Virus record (IMG/VR): IMGVR_UViG_3300022921_000093
Coordinates: 1-26,278 of that record
DNA: 26,278 bases
Origin: a virus
Direction: 5' to 3' (one strand)
The notes beneath the pieces are model-generated. The model was not told the origin of the DNA, searched no databases, and saw nothing but the letters and a program-made list of their open reading frames with translations. A program made the translations under genes and the position numbers. The stretch's first letter is position 1, and the number at the start of each line of letters is the position of its first letter. This document shows positions 5,751 to 12,531 of this stretch, in pieces.

Positions 5751-6158
5751 TTATTCTGCCAAAGCGGCAGTAATTCTAACTTGCCAATCGATATTCTCTG
5801 CCGCGAAGTCAGCGGCGGCATTTGAATGATCCACAGTCAGAGTATCGTCAATAGCAACTTCATCTTTGAAGAATGCAATAACATCGTCATGTGCTAGACG
5901 ACCTGCTTGCATACACTCTTCTACTTTTGCTACTGTTACATTACCCTCAGTAATCTCAGGATGTTCTGCTGATATTGCTCTTACGATAAAGTCAGTATAT
6001 TCGTTTTGAAAATCGACTTCAAGTGCCGCATACGATGCTTGTGGCATTAACCATTCTGGACATACTAGTGGTTGCTCTTCTTCACTGAATCCACTTGGGT
6101 CTTCTCCAACACCATCCCATTCTTGAATATCGCTTTCGCCTACAGGTACTTCTGGCAT
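5751..6158 (-). CDS. Acidic late-type hypothetical protein
   Basis: 135 aa, with a strong AAGGAGA ribosome site and a TATAAATA late box 36 nt upstream. The N-terminal 35 residues are acidic and probably disordered (VGESDIQEWDGVGEDPSGF). The rest is helical and Ala/Glu-rich (NAAADFAAENIDWQVRITAA). Late promoter control suggests a virion or assembly role, but there is no recognisable domain. Confidence 0.65.
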   Translation of the reverse strand: MPEVPVGESDIQEWDGVGEDPSGFSEEEQPLVCPEWLMPQASYAALEVDFQNEYTDFIVRAISAEHPEITEGNVTVAKVEECMQAGRLAHDDVIAFFKDEVAIDDTLTVDHSNAAADFAAENIDWQVRITAALAE

Positions 6159-6193
6159 TTTATATTCTCCTTGTTAAAATATTTGTGTCCTAG

Positions 6194-6201
6194 TATTTAT
6201 A
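6194..6201 (-). promoter_or_regulatory. T4-type late promoter box
   Basis: TATAAATA on the minus strand, 36 nt upstream of the gene at 6158-5751. It is centred in the inverted repeat CTAGTAT-TT-ATACTAG, which may also terminate transcripts of the gene ending at 6202. Confidence 0.7.
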
Positions 6202-6429
6202 CTAGTGCCAACTTTTATTGTTTTGTACATACTCTTCATATGCGTCACGAACTTCATCAGGAACTTCATCTTCTTCAAGTTCATGTGCGCTAGACATGAG
6301 TTCACCGCTTTCGAACATGAGACCAATCTCGTTGATGAGTTCTTGCTGTTCTTCTTCAGTCATATTACTTTCATCTAGACTATTAAAGAATGTATCGGCA
6401 AACTTCAATTCTAATTTCTTAGTTGTCAT
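6202..6429 (-). CDS. Small acidic helical protein
   Basis: 75 aa from the ATG at 6429; an in-frame GTG at 6438 would add three residues. Both overlap the upstream stop. It is strongly acidic and helical (MTEEEQQELINEIGLMFE, then HELEEDEVPDEVRDAYEEYV). No motif recognised. The stop abuts the late promoter of the next gene. Confidence 0.6.
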   Translation of the reverse strand: MTTKKLELKFADTFFNSLDESNMTEEEQQELINEIGLMFESGELMSSAHELEEDEVPDEVRDAYEEYVQNNKSWH

Positions 6430-6751
6430 TTGTTTCACTCTCTCTCAGTTTACGTTTCATGAATTCTTCATGACTTTCATGTGCGGTCTGATCCGCAGGG
6501 ACTTCCCATGATACTTCTTGTTCTTTCTTTGTGAAGTCAAGCACGACAGGACAAAAGTCATTCTCTTCTACTTCATCATCTTTTACATGTTCAAGATAAC
6601 CATCTATATGATATCCACACGCATTGAGAAATTGTTTATACACATCTAACATTTCATCGACTGATGCGTCTGAAGATACAGTCATCTCAATTCGGTCTAC
6701 TGCAGTGTATGCTTTATGCTCATCGTCTGTTTCAGATATAAGTTTAATCAT
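6419..6751 (-). CDS. Hypothetical protein, DASVDEMLDVYKQFLNACGY type
   Basis: 110 aa. The central DEMLDVYKQFLNACGYHIDG is typical of a family of small phage proteins of unknown function in which a helix carrying an FL..CGY-like motif follows a beta strand. It ends in a highly charged tail. ATG directly follows the upstream TAA. Confidence 0.6.
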   Translation of the reverse strand: MIKLISETDDEHKAYTAVDRIEMTVSSDASVDEMLDVYKQFLNACGYHIDGYLEHVKDDEVEENDFCPVVLDFTKKEQEVSWEVPADQTAHESHEEFMKRKLRESETNDN

Positions 6752-7012
6752 TTACTTTTCCTTTGCTTGGTCCATGTTACATCTACGCAGTGCATTAAAC
6801 ACCATCTCTAGACTTTCTTGATTTGACTTTTGAAAGAATTCATCATAAGATGGATCGGGATCTTCAAACCAGTCACCCATACGAATAATTAATTGAGATA
6901 CTAAGTCTTGCGTATCTACATAGTTAACGGTATATTTCTCTATCTCTGCAAATGCGTTATTCATATGTTGTGTTGCTGAAGAAGGAATTCCTCGCGGTCT
7001 ATTGCTTATCAT
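6752..7012 (-). CDS. 86-aa hypothetical protein
   Basis: Helical, acidic protein with a short basic N terminus (MISNRPRGIPSSATQHMNNA). It overlaps the upstream gene by 14 nt and abuts the downstream start. There are no membrane segments or motifs I recognise. Confidence 0.6.
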   Translation of the reverse strand: MISNRPRGIPSSATQHMNNAFAEIEKYTVNYVDTQDLVSQLIIRMGDWFEDPDPSYDEFFQKSNQESLEMVFNALRRCNMDQAKEK

Positions 7013-7274
7013 GTACTTTCATCCAATACTGTGCTTGTTCAATTGTATTAAATCTAGGAGAAATAATCTTCTGTTTACTTTCTTCCATCCAGAGATATGA
7101 TATTTGTCCTGTCAGTTCGTTTGTGTCTTGACATAGAGATACCTCATATTTTTTATTTAAGTCATACTCAGGTGGAGTAAACTCAAACTTTTTCTCAGGA
7201 ACATATACCTCGTGTTCTTGTACGATGAAGTCACGCTTATCATTATAGTATTTTTTTATCCAAGGCGACTTCAT
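6999..7274 (-). CDS. 91-aa hypothetical protein
   Basis: Begins MKSPWIKKYYNDKRDF and continues with beta-rich segments, ending in FNTIEQAQYWMKVHDKQ. That helix resembles the C-terminal part of the product at 4470-4643. Start and stop overlap both neighbours (ATGA at the 5' end). Function unknown. Confidence 0.6.
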   Translation of the reverse strand: MKSPWIKKYYNDKRDFIVQEHEVYVPEKKFEFTPPEYDLNKKYEVSLCQDTNELTGQISYLWMEESKQKIISPRFNTIEQAQYWMKVHDKQ

Positions 7275-7423
7275 GTTTCAATTAACTCCGTTGTTGGCAT
7301 CTCTTTCTGTGACATTTGTTCTATCATATCTAGTAGAAGACGAAAGCAATCGAACCCATCGATGTTCTGTGATGCACAAGTTTGCATCTGTTCTACTACT
7401 AGACTAAATTGACTGATATCCAT
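7271..7423 (-). CDS. 50-aa hypothetical protein
   Basis: I chose the ATG at 7423 because TAGGAG lies seven bases upstream and it clears the preceding gene, which ends at 7440; the longer frame would overlap by 65 nt. The product is a helical hairpin (MDISQFSLVVEQMQTC, then FDCFRLLLDMIEQMSQ). Unknown. Confidence 0.6.
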   Translation of the reverse strand: MDISQFSLVVEQMQTCASQNIDGFDCFRLLLDMIEQMSQKEMPTTELIET

Positions 7424-7439
7424 TTGAGGACTCCTATTG

Positions 7440-7694
7440 CTAGTCTGATAAAAAGTTTCCGGTTGCTTGGTACTGCTCGTCAATATCATCAACTTCTTGT
7501 ACAAACAATCGATAATATTTAAACTGTTCTTCTGGATAACCTTGCTCTACTACCCACTTAGTTAAATCAAAACTTGACAATATGAACAAGTCTGTTCCTG
7601 AACCGGATACAGCATGTTTCGGTAGTGCTTTAGGAAACCCATATACCCATCCGCAATTGGTTGGGTCAATCATCAAAACATATTTAGATTGCAA
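7440..7694 (-). CDS. Small hypothetical protein, probable TTG start
   Basis: 84 aa from TTG at 7694, which has AAGGAG six bases upstream. The in-frame ATG at 7709 has no ribosome site and overlaps the previous gene by 26 nt, and in fact contains the AAGGAG inside its first codons. The product is mixed alpha/beta (YVLMIDPTNCGWVYGFP, DLFILSSFDLTKWVVEQG). Function unknown; 89 aa if ATG 7709 is used. Confidence 0.6.
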   Translation of the reverse strand: MQSKYVLMIDPTNCGWVYGFPKALPKHAVSGSGTDLFILSSFDLTKWVVEQGYPEEQFKYYRLFVQEVDDIDEQYQATGNFLSD

Positions 7695-7986
7695 TTTGGA
7701 CTCCTTCATTAGTTGATAGTGTCTCCATTTTCTTCATTATAACAGAAACATCTTCTTCTGTCAAGTATCCTTTGATGGTATCCCCGGCAAGAGTGATACC
7801 AGGAAGAGAAACCATACCTGCTAGTTTATCAAAGACACCAATCTCGTAGAGTCCTTTGTCACTACCATATGAACTAGAATGCCTAACAACAGATAGTTCA
7901 TATGCACCATAGTCAATAAGTGCTTGCACACCATCTAAGAATGGTGTGAACTTTATATCATTAAATTCTTTTGTATAACTAATCAT
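7684..7986 (-). CDS. 100-aa hypothetical protein
   Basis: Mixed alpha/beta protein with a beta-rich middle (AYELSVVRHSSSYGSDKGLY) and a C-terminal helix (SVIMKKMETLSTNEG). GAGGTGAT precedes the ATG, formed by the end of the upstream gene one base away. No motif recognised. Confidence 0.6.
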   Translation of the reverse strand: MISYTKEFNDIKFTPFLDGVQALIDYGAYELSVVRHSSSYGSDKGLYEIGVFDKLAGMVSLPGITLAGDTIKGYLTEEDVSVIMKKMETLSTNEGVQIAI

Positions 7987-7987
7987 T

Positions 7988-8233
7988 TTAAATCACCTCA
8001 AAGTTTGGATCATCTTTAATATGTATCCAACGCATGTCGCGTATTTTATGTCCAGGCGCCAGTTTGAAAGTCTTACTTTCACTTAGAACACTGATACAGC
8101 GAATGCCGTTGAATGTTCCTACATCACGAACTTCCCACTCTTTACCGTGTTGGTCAATGCGTTGCTTACCATGGCGAGAAATACCTTTCAGTACTACCCA
8201 CTCACCAACAACAAAATCTCTCATAGGATTCAT
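7988..8233 (-). CDS. Small SH3-like beta-barrel protein
   Basis: 81 aa from ATG 8233, which overlaps the upstream TAA in TAATG; an alternative ATG at 8251 overlaps by 19 nt. VVGEWVVLKGISRHGK, then WEVRDVGTFNGIRCISVL, then TFKLAPGHKIR looks like a small SH3/KOW-type barrel often found in nucleic-acid-binding phage proteins. This fold assignment rests on pattern only. Confidence 0.6.
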   Translation of the reverse strand: MNPMRDFVVGEWVVLKGISRHGKQRIDQHGKEWEVRDVGTFNGIRCISVLSESKTFKLAPGHKIRDMRWIHIKDDPNFEVI

Positions 8234-8442
8234 TACACTCTCTCTTGCCATAATCGCTTACAACTAATCTGATGACCATTCTCTAGAACAAGTTTGATAT
8301 CTGGCAGTGCGCCAAACCCTACCCACTTGTCAACAACATTAAGACCATCAAAACTTTTCAAGTCCCACATGAACTCCATGAATTCTTTCAAGGTAGTTCC
8401 TTTCGACAACTTCACACTGCCATTTACAAAACAATCAATCAT
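8233..8442 (-). CDS. 69-aa hypothetical protein
   Basis: Short alpha/beta protein (TTLKEFMEFMWDLKSFDG, then WVGFGALPDIKLVLENGH). It starts in a TAATG overlap with the upstream gene and ends in TAATG with the downstream one. Unknown function. Confidence 0.6.
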   Translation of the reverse strand: MIDCFVNGSVKLSKGTTLKEFMEFMWDLKSFDGLNVVDKWVGFGALPDIKLVLENGHQISCKRLWQERV

Positions 8443-8660
8443 TATGCCATTACCTCTTCTTCTAATTCACAAATCGCTTCATGGATCATATCACGCATTA
8501 CAGTAATGTCAATATCGAAGCGACCATTCACAGCAGGAACACAAGCATTCATACAAGCACTAATGTCACTGCTACCGATGCCTTGACCAGTCTCAATCAT
8601 ATCACGAAACATAGTATCAACTTCTTCAACAACAATTTCTTTCATCTCAACAATATTCAT
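8442..8660 (-). CDS. 72-aa hypothetical protein
   Basis: Acidic helical protein (MNIVEMKEIVVEEVDTMF) with two cysteines in SDISACMNACVPA. Stop/start coupled at both ends; GAGGAG in the end of the upstream gene serves as its ribosome site. Unknown function. Confidence 0.6.
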   Translation of the reverse strand: MNIVEMKEIVVEEVDTMFRDMIETGQGIGSSDISACMNACVPAVNGRFDIDITVMRDMIHEAICELEEEVMA

Positions 8661-8920
8661 TATGCTAACTCCTCAGCAACCATTTCACATTTAATCATAT
8701 CGAAACACTCATCAACAATCTTCTTAGCATCATCGTAGTGGGCGAACCCTACTTCATCAGCGAAGTCCATAGTGCTTCCGTAGTAGAAAGTCTCGTTCTC
8801 AATCTTGTGAGTTTGAAGAATGTATTTCAGCATCTTAGCGGTCTTAGCGTGACCGACACACTCACCAACGTCTTTGTAAACAGCAATCATTTTGTTTTCA
8901 ACAGCATCAATAAACATCAT
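8660..8920 (-). CDS. 86-aa hypothetical protein, first gene of the small-gene operon
   Basis: I chose the ATG at 8920, preceded by a GAGAGAG ribosome-like stretch; an in-frame TTG at 8941 lacks one. It is a helical protein with KTAKMLKYILQTHK and a C-terminal YDDAKKIVDECFDMI. It is the first gene downstream of the promoter at 8958-8986 and leads a run of tightly coupled minus-strand genes. Unknown function. Confidence 0.6.
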   Translation of the reverse strand: MMFIDAVENKMIAVYKDVGECVGHAKTAKMLKYILQTHKIENETFYYGSTMDFADEVGFAHYDDAKKIVDECFDMIKCEMVAEELA

Positions 8921-8957
8921 TTTTTTTTCTCTCTCTTTCAACTCATCTTACTTATAT

Positions 8958-8986
8958 AATATACCCTACTTTTACACTAATGTCAA
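8958..8986 (-). promoter_or_regulatory. Sigma70-type promoter, conserved-flank class
   Basis: On the minus strand: TTGACA (8981-8986), 17-bp spacer, TATATT (8958-8963). The -35 is preceded by TGTGGATTTCTC, nearly identical to the flank at 13434 and 14994. The early transcript contains AAGATGAG, also shared. Confidence 0.85.
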
Positions 8987-8997
8987 GAGAAATCCAC

Positions 8998-9026
8998 AAA
9001 AAAATGCAACTTTTTATTGTTGCATT
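8998..9026 (-). terminator. Terminator after the 2OG oxygenase gene
   Basis: On the minus strand AATGCAAC pairs with GTTGCATT around an 8-nt loop (9003-9026), followed by T7. It sits between the oxygenase stop and the next promoter. Confidence 0.75.
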
Positions 9027-9027
9027 T

Positions 9028-9052
9028 CAATGACTTGTAATTTTTTTTAATT
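9028..9052. repeat. Intergenic repeat copy A
   Basis: CAATGACTTGTAA followed by T8 and AATT. Almost the same sequence occurs at 15041-15064, in both cases between a 2OG oxygenase 3' end and a conserved promoter. Confidence 0.7.
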
Positions 9053-9062
9053 ATTTTTGAAT

Positions 9063-9641
9063 TCATAAAGGTACCATGTCAGCATTGAATGCTAATGAAA
9101 TTCTATCTTCTGTTGCAGTACCCGCCGGCACAACATAGTGTATTAACCAAGAAGGAAATAACAAAAGAGTTCCTGTCGTAGGTACGATGCGCTTATGAGT
9201 ACTATTGAATTCATTCTCTTTGTCTATAACCTCAGGAAAAATCACATGCTCAACTGAACGATTGTTAGATGCAAACTCAATTGGATGACAGTTCTCATCT
9301 GCCTTTGGATAATATACTCCAGAGATAACTGCATATGCTCTTTCACTGTGACTATGAGGAACAGAAATAAATTCATTCATATTGATGTTTGCCCATGCTT
9401 GAAATATTCTTTGCTTTAGTTTAGGATACAAAGATAACTTAGTATGCATTGCATCTAGATATGTTTGCACAACACCATAGAACTGTGCCAGTTCAGGTTC
9501 TGTTCCATCAAACCAGATACTAGGACCTTCACTCTTTTCTTTTTGCTTGTAGATGAATTTACAGATATCATCATTGTTAATAAAAATTTCTTCATGCACG
9601 AAGAAGTCTGCAAACGCATGTTGTATGTTTACTTCTTTCAT
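9063..9641 (-). CDS. 2OG-Fe(II) oxygenase, 2OG-FeII_Oxy_5-like
   Basis: 192 aa. PHSHSERAYAVISGVYY (residues 95-111) matches the first motif of the PF13759/TIGR02466-type phage oxygenases, with His96/His98 as candidate metal ligands. The second motif, LLLFPSWLIHYVVPAG, supplies His168, and Arg180 with SLAFN completes the 2OG site. The substrate is unknown; these enzymes could hydroxylate a protein or a nucleotide. It lies downstream of the small WHGG gene and upstream of a terminator. It is the same family as the proteins at 15066 and 18287. Confidence 0.88.
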   Translation of the reverse strand: MKEVNIQHAFADFFVHEEIFINNDDICKFIYKQKEKSEGPSIWFDGTEPELAQFYGVVQTYLDAMHTKLSLYPKLKQRIFQAWANINMNEFISVPHSHSERAYAVISGVYYPKADENCHPIEFASNNRSVEHVIFPEVIDKENEFNSTHKRIVPTTGTLLLFPSWLIHYVVPAGTATEDRISLAFNADMVPL

Positions 9642-9642
9642 A

Positions 9643-9780
9643 TCACTCCTTCACTTTCTTTTTATCATTGGGTTCAGGTTTCTTTTTCTTTCCGAATATA
9701 CGGTCGTAGTTTTCAGAATATGATTTGTCATCTGTTTGTTTTCTACGACCTGAACCTTTACCACCATGCCATTGTGACAT
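9643..9780 (-). CDS. Small conserved basic phage protein (WHGGKGS type)
   Basis: 45 aa, begins MSQWHGGKGSGRRKQ and contains YDRIFGKKKKPEP. The WHGGKGS start followed by a (N/Y)xDxIFGKK motif recurs in tiny proteins of many tailed phages, whose function is not known. The lysine-rich C terminus suggests nucleic-acid contact. It is preceded by AAGGAAT and sits between tRNA-Pro and the oxygenase gene. Confidence 0.75.
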   Translation of the reverse strand: MSQWHGGKGSGRRKQTDDKSYSENYDRIFGKKKKPEPNDKKKVKE

Positions 9781-9799
9781 AATAATTCCTTTTTAATAT

Positions 9800-9876
9800 T
9801 GGTCGGAGATGCTGGATTCGAACCAACGACCCTCTGCTCCCAAAGCAGATGCGCTACCAGACTGCGCTAATCTCCG
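9800..9876 (-). tRNA. tRNA-Pro (TGG)
   Basis: A complete cloverleaf on the minus strand: acceptor CGGAGAT/ATCTCCG, anticodon loop TTTGGGA giving TGG, T loop TTCGAAT, discriminator A, and an encoded CCA. Its 5' end directly abuts the stop of the gene at 9877-10194. Confidence 0.95.
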
Positions 9877-10194
9877 TTAAACTTTATCCCACAGTTGGGA
9901 CTCTAATGGTTGCTCTGTATCTCGCCAACGCAAAGTTCCGTCAGCATCTTTGTAATACTGATGATTGTATTCATCTAGTTCAAAAAGCATTTTGAATATC
10001 ATATCTGCTTTCTCACACTTTGCTTCTAACACTTCTGCTAGACCACTAAGAACAGTATGGGTTCGGTCTTCATTGTAGATAAGAGTACTGTCGTACATCA
10101 TATCCGCAACAGTCTGAATGTCTGTTGCCGTTGTGCGAATATCATTCAACGCATGTTCTAAATCGAACCTTGTTTTTCCGTATGCATTACTCAT
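9877..10194 (-). CDS. 105-aa hypothetical protein among tRNAs
   Basis: Helical acidic protein (LAEVLEAKCEKADMIFKML) ending in TLRWRDTEQPLESQLWDKV. GAGG precedes the ATG. Its stop codon is immediately followed by tRNA-Pro, so processing of that tRNA would trim the mRNA end. Unknown function. Confidence 0.65.
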   Translation of the reverse strand: MSNAYGKTRFDLEHALNDIRTTATDIQTVADMMYDSTLIYNEDRTHTVLSGLAEVLEAKCEKADMIFKMLFELDEYNHQYYKDADGTLRWRDTEQPLESQLWDKV

Positions 10195-10212
10195 GTTACG
10201 TCCTCATCTATT

Positions 10213-10286
10213 TGGCAGGGGAACAAGGAATCGAACCTCATTCTGTAGTTTTGGAGACTACCGTGATACCAGTACACCATTCCCCT
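10213..10286 (-). tRNA. tRNA-Trp (CCA)
   Basis: Acceptor AGGGGAA/TTCCCCT, anticodon loop CTCCAAA giving CCA, T loop TTCGATT, discriminator G and an encoded CCA end. The T stem has two G-U pairs. AGGGG at the 5' end is typical of bacterial tRNA-Trp. Confidence 0.94.
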
Positions 10287-10290
10287 AAAT

Positions 10291-10367
10291 TGGCCTGCCC
10301 GGTAGGATTCGAACCCACGGCCTACGGATTAGAAATCCGTTGTTCTATCCAACTGAACTACGGGCAG
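10291..10367 (-). tRNA. tRNA-Arg (TCT)
   Basis: Acceptor CTGCCCG/CGGGCAG, anticodon loop TTTCTAA giving TCT, T loop TTCGAAT, discriminator G, CCA encoded. It lies four bases from tRNA-Trp. It reads AGA, a codon seen often in the AT-rich genes here. Confidence 0.95.
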
Positions 10368-10373
10368 ATACTT

Positions 10374-10589
10374 TTACTCTTGAAACTGTCCACCCTCTAA
10401 GTAAGACACCTTCTGGTATTTCGATTTGTCATTTGCAACAGTATAACACATTGATTGAATATCATCAATGAGTGCTTGTATTTCTGCGGCGCTTTTTTTG
10501 TCTGGACCATATTTTGCTTCTCGCAACCTATCTGCTTGAAACTTTATGGCATCAATCCTATCACATAAATCAGATATCTTGTGTAACAT
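10374..10589 (-). CDS. 71-aa coiled-coil-like hypothetical protein
   Basis: Helical throughout (LCDRIDAIKFQADRLREAKY, then SAAEIQALIDDIQSMC), with heptad-like spacing. AAGGAGA precedes the ATG. It sits between tRNA-Leu and tRNA-Arg. Unknown function. Confidence 0.65.
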   Translation of the reverse strand: MLHKISDLCDRIDAIKFQADRLREAKYGPDKKSAAEIQALIDDIQSMCYTVANDKSKYQKVSYLEGGQFQE

Positions 10590-10614
10590 TTATCATCTCC
10601 TTGTAATATATATT

Positions 10615-10701
10615 TGGTGCGCCCGGAGGGACTCGAACCCACACACCGTAATCGATAACGGATTTTAAGTCCGTTGCGTCTACCTATTCCGCCACGGGCG
10701 C
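10615..10701 (-). tRNA. tRNA-Leu (TAA)
   Basis: Acceptor GCGCCCG/CGGGCGC, anticodon loop CTTAAAA giving TAA, a long variable arm as expected for class II tRNA, T loop TTCGAGT, discriminator A, CCA encoded. Confidence 0.95.
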
Positions 10702-10705
10702 AAAC

Positions 10706-10927
10706 TTACAACCCTAGAATTTTGTGGGTCTTCTCGCTGAACGCTTTAGTCGGATGGTCAATCAACCAATCTTTCAATTGACCAAAGTAGAATGCGGCAT
10801 CTTCTTCACCTTGCTTCTCTAGCAGTTCTTCTGCTTCTTTGGCAAAGTTGATAACTTGACGCAACATAGAACCACTATCATTGAATGTTGCTTTGCGTTG
10901 CAACTTTGCTAGTCGTTGATTGCTCAT
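10706..10927 (-). CDS. 73-aa hypothetical protein
   Basis: Basic N terminus (MSNQRLAKLQRKATF) then a helical acidic domain (FAKEAEELLEKQGEEDAAFY) and a Trp-containing C terminus. Its ATG overlaps the upstream lipoprotein stop in ATGA. Unknown function. Confidence 0.6.
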   Translation of the reverse strand: MSNQRLAKLQRKATFNDSGSMLRQVINFAKEAEELLEKQGEEDAAFYFGQLKDWLIDHPTKAFSEKTHKILGL

Positions 10928-11586
10928 TGTGTAAGTACCTTTACTACTGCTTCATTCTCTGCAGTCACTTGTGCATTTGCTTCATTGACTTTATCATCAA
11001 GTTCTTTAAACGCATTCGTTGAAGAAATCTTTGACAACAACATACGGTCTTTACGCAGACGGTTCATCAGAATTTTACTTGCTTGCAAATCAGAATACTC
11101 TAGTAGAACGAATGCACGATACTGTGTGCCGCTTGATACAATCTTACTTTCTGATACTTTGTATCCAGCAACGTCTACATCTGCTACAAGATTAGAAGTT
11201 GTCTTTTCAAGTTCAGACAAGATTGCAGTATCAGTTTCATCAGAACCAATCTTTGAGATAAAGTTCTTTGTCTGACTACGAACACGCCCATTGATACGGT
11301 CAGCAAGAGTTGTCTTTGCATTCAGTACTGCCATGTCTACAGACAATTGCAAGTCAGGTGTTACTGATGTACCGACAGCATAGATTGCTTTATCGTTTGA
11401 TGGTAACTCAGTAAACCATTTAGGAATTACTTCAACATTGTCTTTCACTGCACTTGCTTTATATTCGTATGACGCAACGTCAACTGTACCTGGAGGTGCA
11501 ATGTTCTTTGTCGCTACGTTAGTTGAACTACACGCCGCCATCGAAAGACATACCGCACCCATAATCATCATATTATACTGTTTCAC
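10924..11586 (-). CDS. LPP20-like lipoprotein, GTG start
   Basis: 220 aa. The start is GTG at 11586 with AGAAGGAG seven bases upstream. An N-terminal hydrophobic helix ends in the lipobox LSMAAC, so Cys19 should be lipidated and the protein exported. The mature part (PKWFTELP, IYAVGTSVTPDLQLS, DMAVLNAKTTLADRINGRV) matches the LPP20-type lipoprotein domain pattern of bacteria. A phage copy could alter the outer membrane or block superinfection. It is coupled to a small membrane protein upstream and belongs to a four-gene envelope group. Confidence 0.75.
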   Translation of the reverse strand: MKQYNMMIMGAVCLSMAACSSTNVATKNIAPPGTVDVASYEYKASAVKDNVEVIPKWFTELPSNDKAIYAVGTSVTPDLQLSVDMAVLNAKTTLADRINGRVRSQTKNFISKIGSDETDTAILSELEKTTSNLVADVDVAGYKVSESKIVSSGTQYRAFVLLEYSDLQASKILMNRLRKDRMLLSKISSTNAFKELDDKVNEANAQVTAENEAVVKVLTQ

Positions 11587-11729
11587 TATTTCACTCCTTC
11601 TAGTACATCAACAGCGCGGTCACGAAGACCACTATCTACAAACCAACCCATAGGGTCTATGTTTGTAATCAAGTCTGGATAGTTGTAAATTACAACAGCA
11701 CCAATTAAAAATCCAATCACATATTTCAT
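11586..11729 (-). CDS. 47-aa membrane-anchored protein
   Basis: MKYVIGFLIGAVVIYNYPDL gives one N-terminal membrane helix. The rest (MGWFVDSGLRDRAVDVLEG) is amphipathic and could lie in the periplasm. GAGGTAGATA precedes the ATG, and the TAG shares its last base with the GTG of the lipoprotein gene. It may partner the neighbouring exported proteins. Confidence 0.65.
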   Translation of the reverse strand: MKYVIGFLIGAVVIYNYPDLITNIDPMGWFVDSGLRDRAVDVLEGVK

Positions 11730-11732
11730 TAT

Positions 11733-12353
11733 CTACCTCAATAAAAAGTTTAGAAAGAAAGAAGCACCAAACGGGATTGTAGGTTCAGACTTCTCTACCC
11801 ACTGAGGACCAGTGTCTTCATATTTGTATACTGGCGCACCCTCTTTGATAACGACATACTTTCTTCCATCACCATAGTCGCCTGAGCGAAGAACTGGTTG
11901 TACATCGATAACTCTACTACTCACAACAGTCTTAGTGCCTACTGGCAAATGCTGTACTGTTGGTTGAGATGTTGTAACAGGTGTTTCACTTGTAACAACT
12001 TTACATTTTTGATTTGTCTTTGCAGTCAAAATCTCAGGCGACACTTTACCAATCAATTCTTTCTTTGCTTTGATGGTTGCTTTATCACATGCCGCGTTTT
12101 CTGTCATATCAGGACCAAATACATAATCAGCAATTGCAGGATAAGGTACTCCATCTATAACGACTTGCATCTTCATAACACACTTACGAGTATCATCAAC
12201 ATAAGGAAACACCTTACGGTCAACATTAGAAACACTTTGAATGCTTTTAGTCCAGTTGCTCTCTACATCATTCTGATACACACAATTAGCATATGCAGAT
12301 GTAGGTGTTGAAAGCATCAAAACGATTGCTTTAGTTTTTTTGCTGACCGGCAT
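11733..12353 (-). CDS. Secreted periplasmic protein, unknown
   Basis: 206 aa. MPVSKKTKAIVLMLSTPTSAYA is a cleavable signal peptide with an SAYA site, leaving a mature start NCVYQN. Four cysteines in the mature part (about residues 24, 58, 89, 117) could form two disulphides. The middle is Thr/Val-rich (TSETPVTTSQPTVQHLPVG) and likely a flexible linker to a C-terminal beta domain. GGAG lies seven bases before the ATG. It overlaps the upstream lipoprotein gene by 23 nt. Family not recognised. Confidence 0.65.
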   Translation of the reverse strand: MPVSKKTKAIVLMLSTPTSAYANCVYQNDVESNWTKSIQSVSNVDRKVFPYVDDTRKCVMKMQVVIDGVPYPAIADYVFGPDMTENAACDKATIKAKKELIGKVSPEILTAKTNQKCKVVTSETPVTTSQPTVQHLPVGTKTVVSSRVIDVQPVLRSGDYGDGRKYVVIKEGAPVYKYEDTGPQWVEKSEPTIPFGASFFLNFLLR

Positions 12354-12531
12354 CTAACCACTCCGCCACATGTGTTACACCAGGAATACAAAGACCATCG
12401 CGATTGTTTCTGTACGCACAGTCTTGATACATATTGATTGCAAGTTCTGCACCAGTACATGCTACAAGAGTATATGACACACAGAGAAGCAGTAAATAAG
12501 TGAATGCTTTGTCATTAAACAGTCTCATCAT
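12331..12531 (-). CDS. Small lipoprotein
   Basis: 66 aa from ATG 12531, which has GAGG six bases upstream; an in-frame TTG at 12543 is less likely. A hydrophobic helix (FTYLLLLCVSYTLVAC) ends in a lipobox LVAC with Cys25. The mature part is about 42 aa and contains two cysteines (DCAYRNNRDGLC). Its size and lipid anchor resemble outer-membrane spanin subunits, but no inner-membrane partner can be assigned with confidence. Confidence 0.6.
   Translation of the reverse strand: MMRLFNDKAFTYLLLLCVSYTLVACTGAELAINMYQDCAYRNNRDGLCIPGVTHVAEWLDAGQQKN

Noticed and set aside
12341-12372. Minus-strand GGCGGAGTGGTTAGATGC looks like the 5' half of a tRNA-Ser/Leu
   Set aside because: No anticodon arm, T arm or acceptor partner follows; the sequence is explained as coding for the end of the small lipoprotein plus a GGAG ribosome site.
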